This document shows positions 5,171-5,181 of a stretch of 5,181 nucleotides of DNA, piece after piece. Each line of letters opens with the position of its first letter. Within the stretch, counting starts at the first letter, position 1. Under the pieces are notes generated by a model, which worked only from the letters and a program-made list of their open reading frames with translations, was not told the DNA's origin and ran no database searches. A program made the position numbers and the translations under genes. The DNA comes from Gammaproteobacteria bacterium (GTDB lineage: Bacteria; Pseudomonadota; Gammaproteobacteria; SZUA-229), in the NCBI GenBank assembly GCA_002401185.1, contig NVSH01000112.1, positions 1 through 5,181 of the forward strand. The letters run 5' to 3'.

Positions 5171-5181
5171 CTTCGACCATC

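Larger units (their letters stand above)
4999..5181. mobile_element. End of an IS5-type insertion sequence or derived short element, partial
   Basis: The sequence GAGACCTTTGCACGA at 4999-5013 resembles the terminal inverted repeat of many IS5-type insertion sequences, whose opposite end reads TCGTGCAAAGGTCTC. It is preceded by TTA (4996-4998), or TTAG if the boundary is placed one base later, which fits the short target duplications of that family. From here to the edge there is no recognisable protein, only repeats and hairpins. The other end and any transposase lie outside the window, so a full insertion sequence, a transposase-less derivative (MITE) and a fragment cannot be told apart. It sits where clpB follows pgeF in E. 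coli. Recognition is from memory. Confidence 0.5.

Noticed and set aside
5031..5181. Open frame from ATG 5031 to the right edge, 50 codons without a stop
   Set aside because: It has no clear ribosome binding site and no recognisable protein motif. It lies wholly in the repeat and hairpin region next to an insertion-sequence-like end. It may be an accidental frame; its end is not visible.
5053..5181. CRISPR array at the right edge
   Set aside because: Only two imperfect repeat copies are present, 91 bases apart. The intervening sequence is itself hairpin-rich, and no cas gene is visible.

Overview
The window reads as gammaproteobacterial chromosome, of moderate, slightly AT-leaning composition. 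The evidence is the gene order: divergent bamD and rluD, with pgeF (yfiH) coupled behind rluD, is an arrangement shared by many gammaproteobacteria including Escherichia coli. The protein motifs of NadE, BamD, RluD and PgeF fit the same group. No species can be named from this sequence.

Layout. Positions 1-271 (minus strand) hold an open frame that runs off the left edge. Its 1-199 part looks like the outer-membrane barrel of a Bacteroidota-type TonB-dependent receptor, which is out of place here. A 25-residue single-helix membrane protein with a good ribosome binding site lies at 321-398 (minus). The interval 399-503 contains a perfect palindrome and a perfect hairpin between that small gene and nadE. 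Glutamine-dependent NAD+ synthetase, nadE, is at 504-2162 (plus). It converges on bamD (2280-3083, minus), and the gap between them holds a nested palindrome suited to two-way termination. bamD and rluD (3212-4198, plus) diverge from a 128-base gap in which the two best promoter candidates share bases of their -35 elements. pgeF (4191-4955, plus) overlaps the end of rluD by 8 bases and has a hairpin directly before its start codon. After pgeF, where clpB follows in E. coli, there is instead a sequence resembling the end of an IS5-type insertion sequence, followed by hairpin-rich repeats up to the right edge.

Functionally this is mostly housekeeping: NAD+ synthesis (NadE), outer-membrane protein assembly (BamD), 23S rRNA pseudouridylation (RluD) and a peptidoglycan-editing/laccase-domain protein (PgeF). 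I see no CRISPR array, tRNA, rRNA, defence system or new multi-gene system. The parts most worth a second look are the two edges (the foreign-looking receptor fragment on the left and the hairpin repeats on the right), the overlapping divergent promoters, and the tiny membrane protein.
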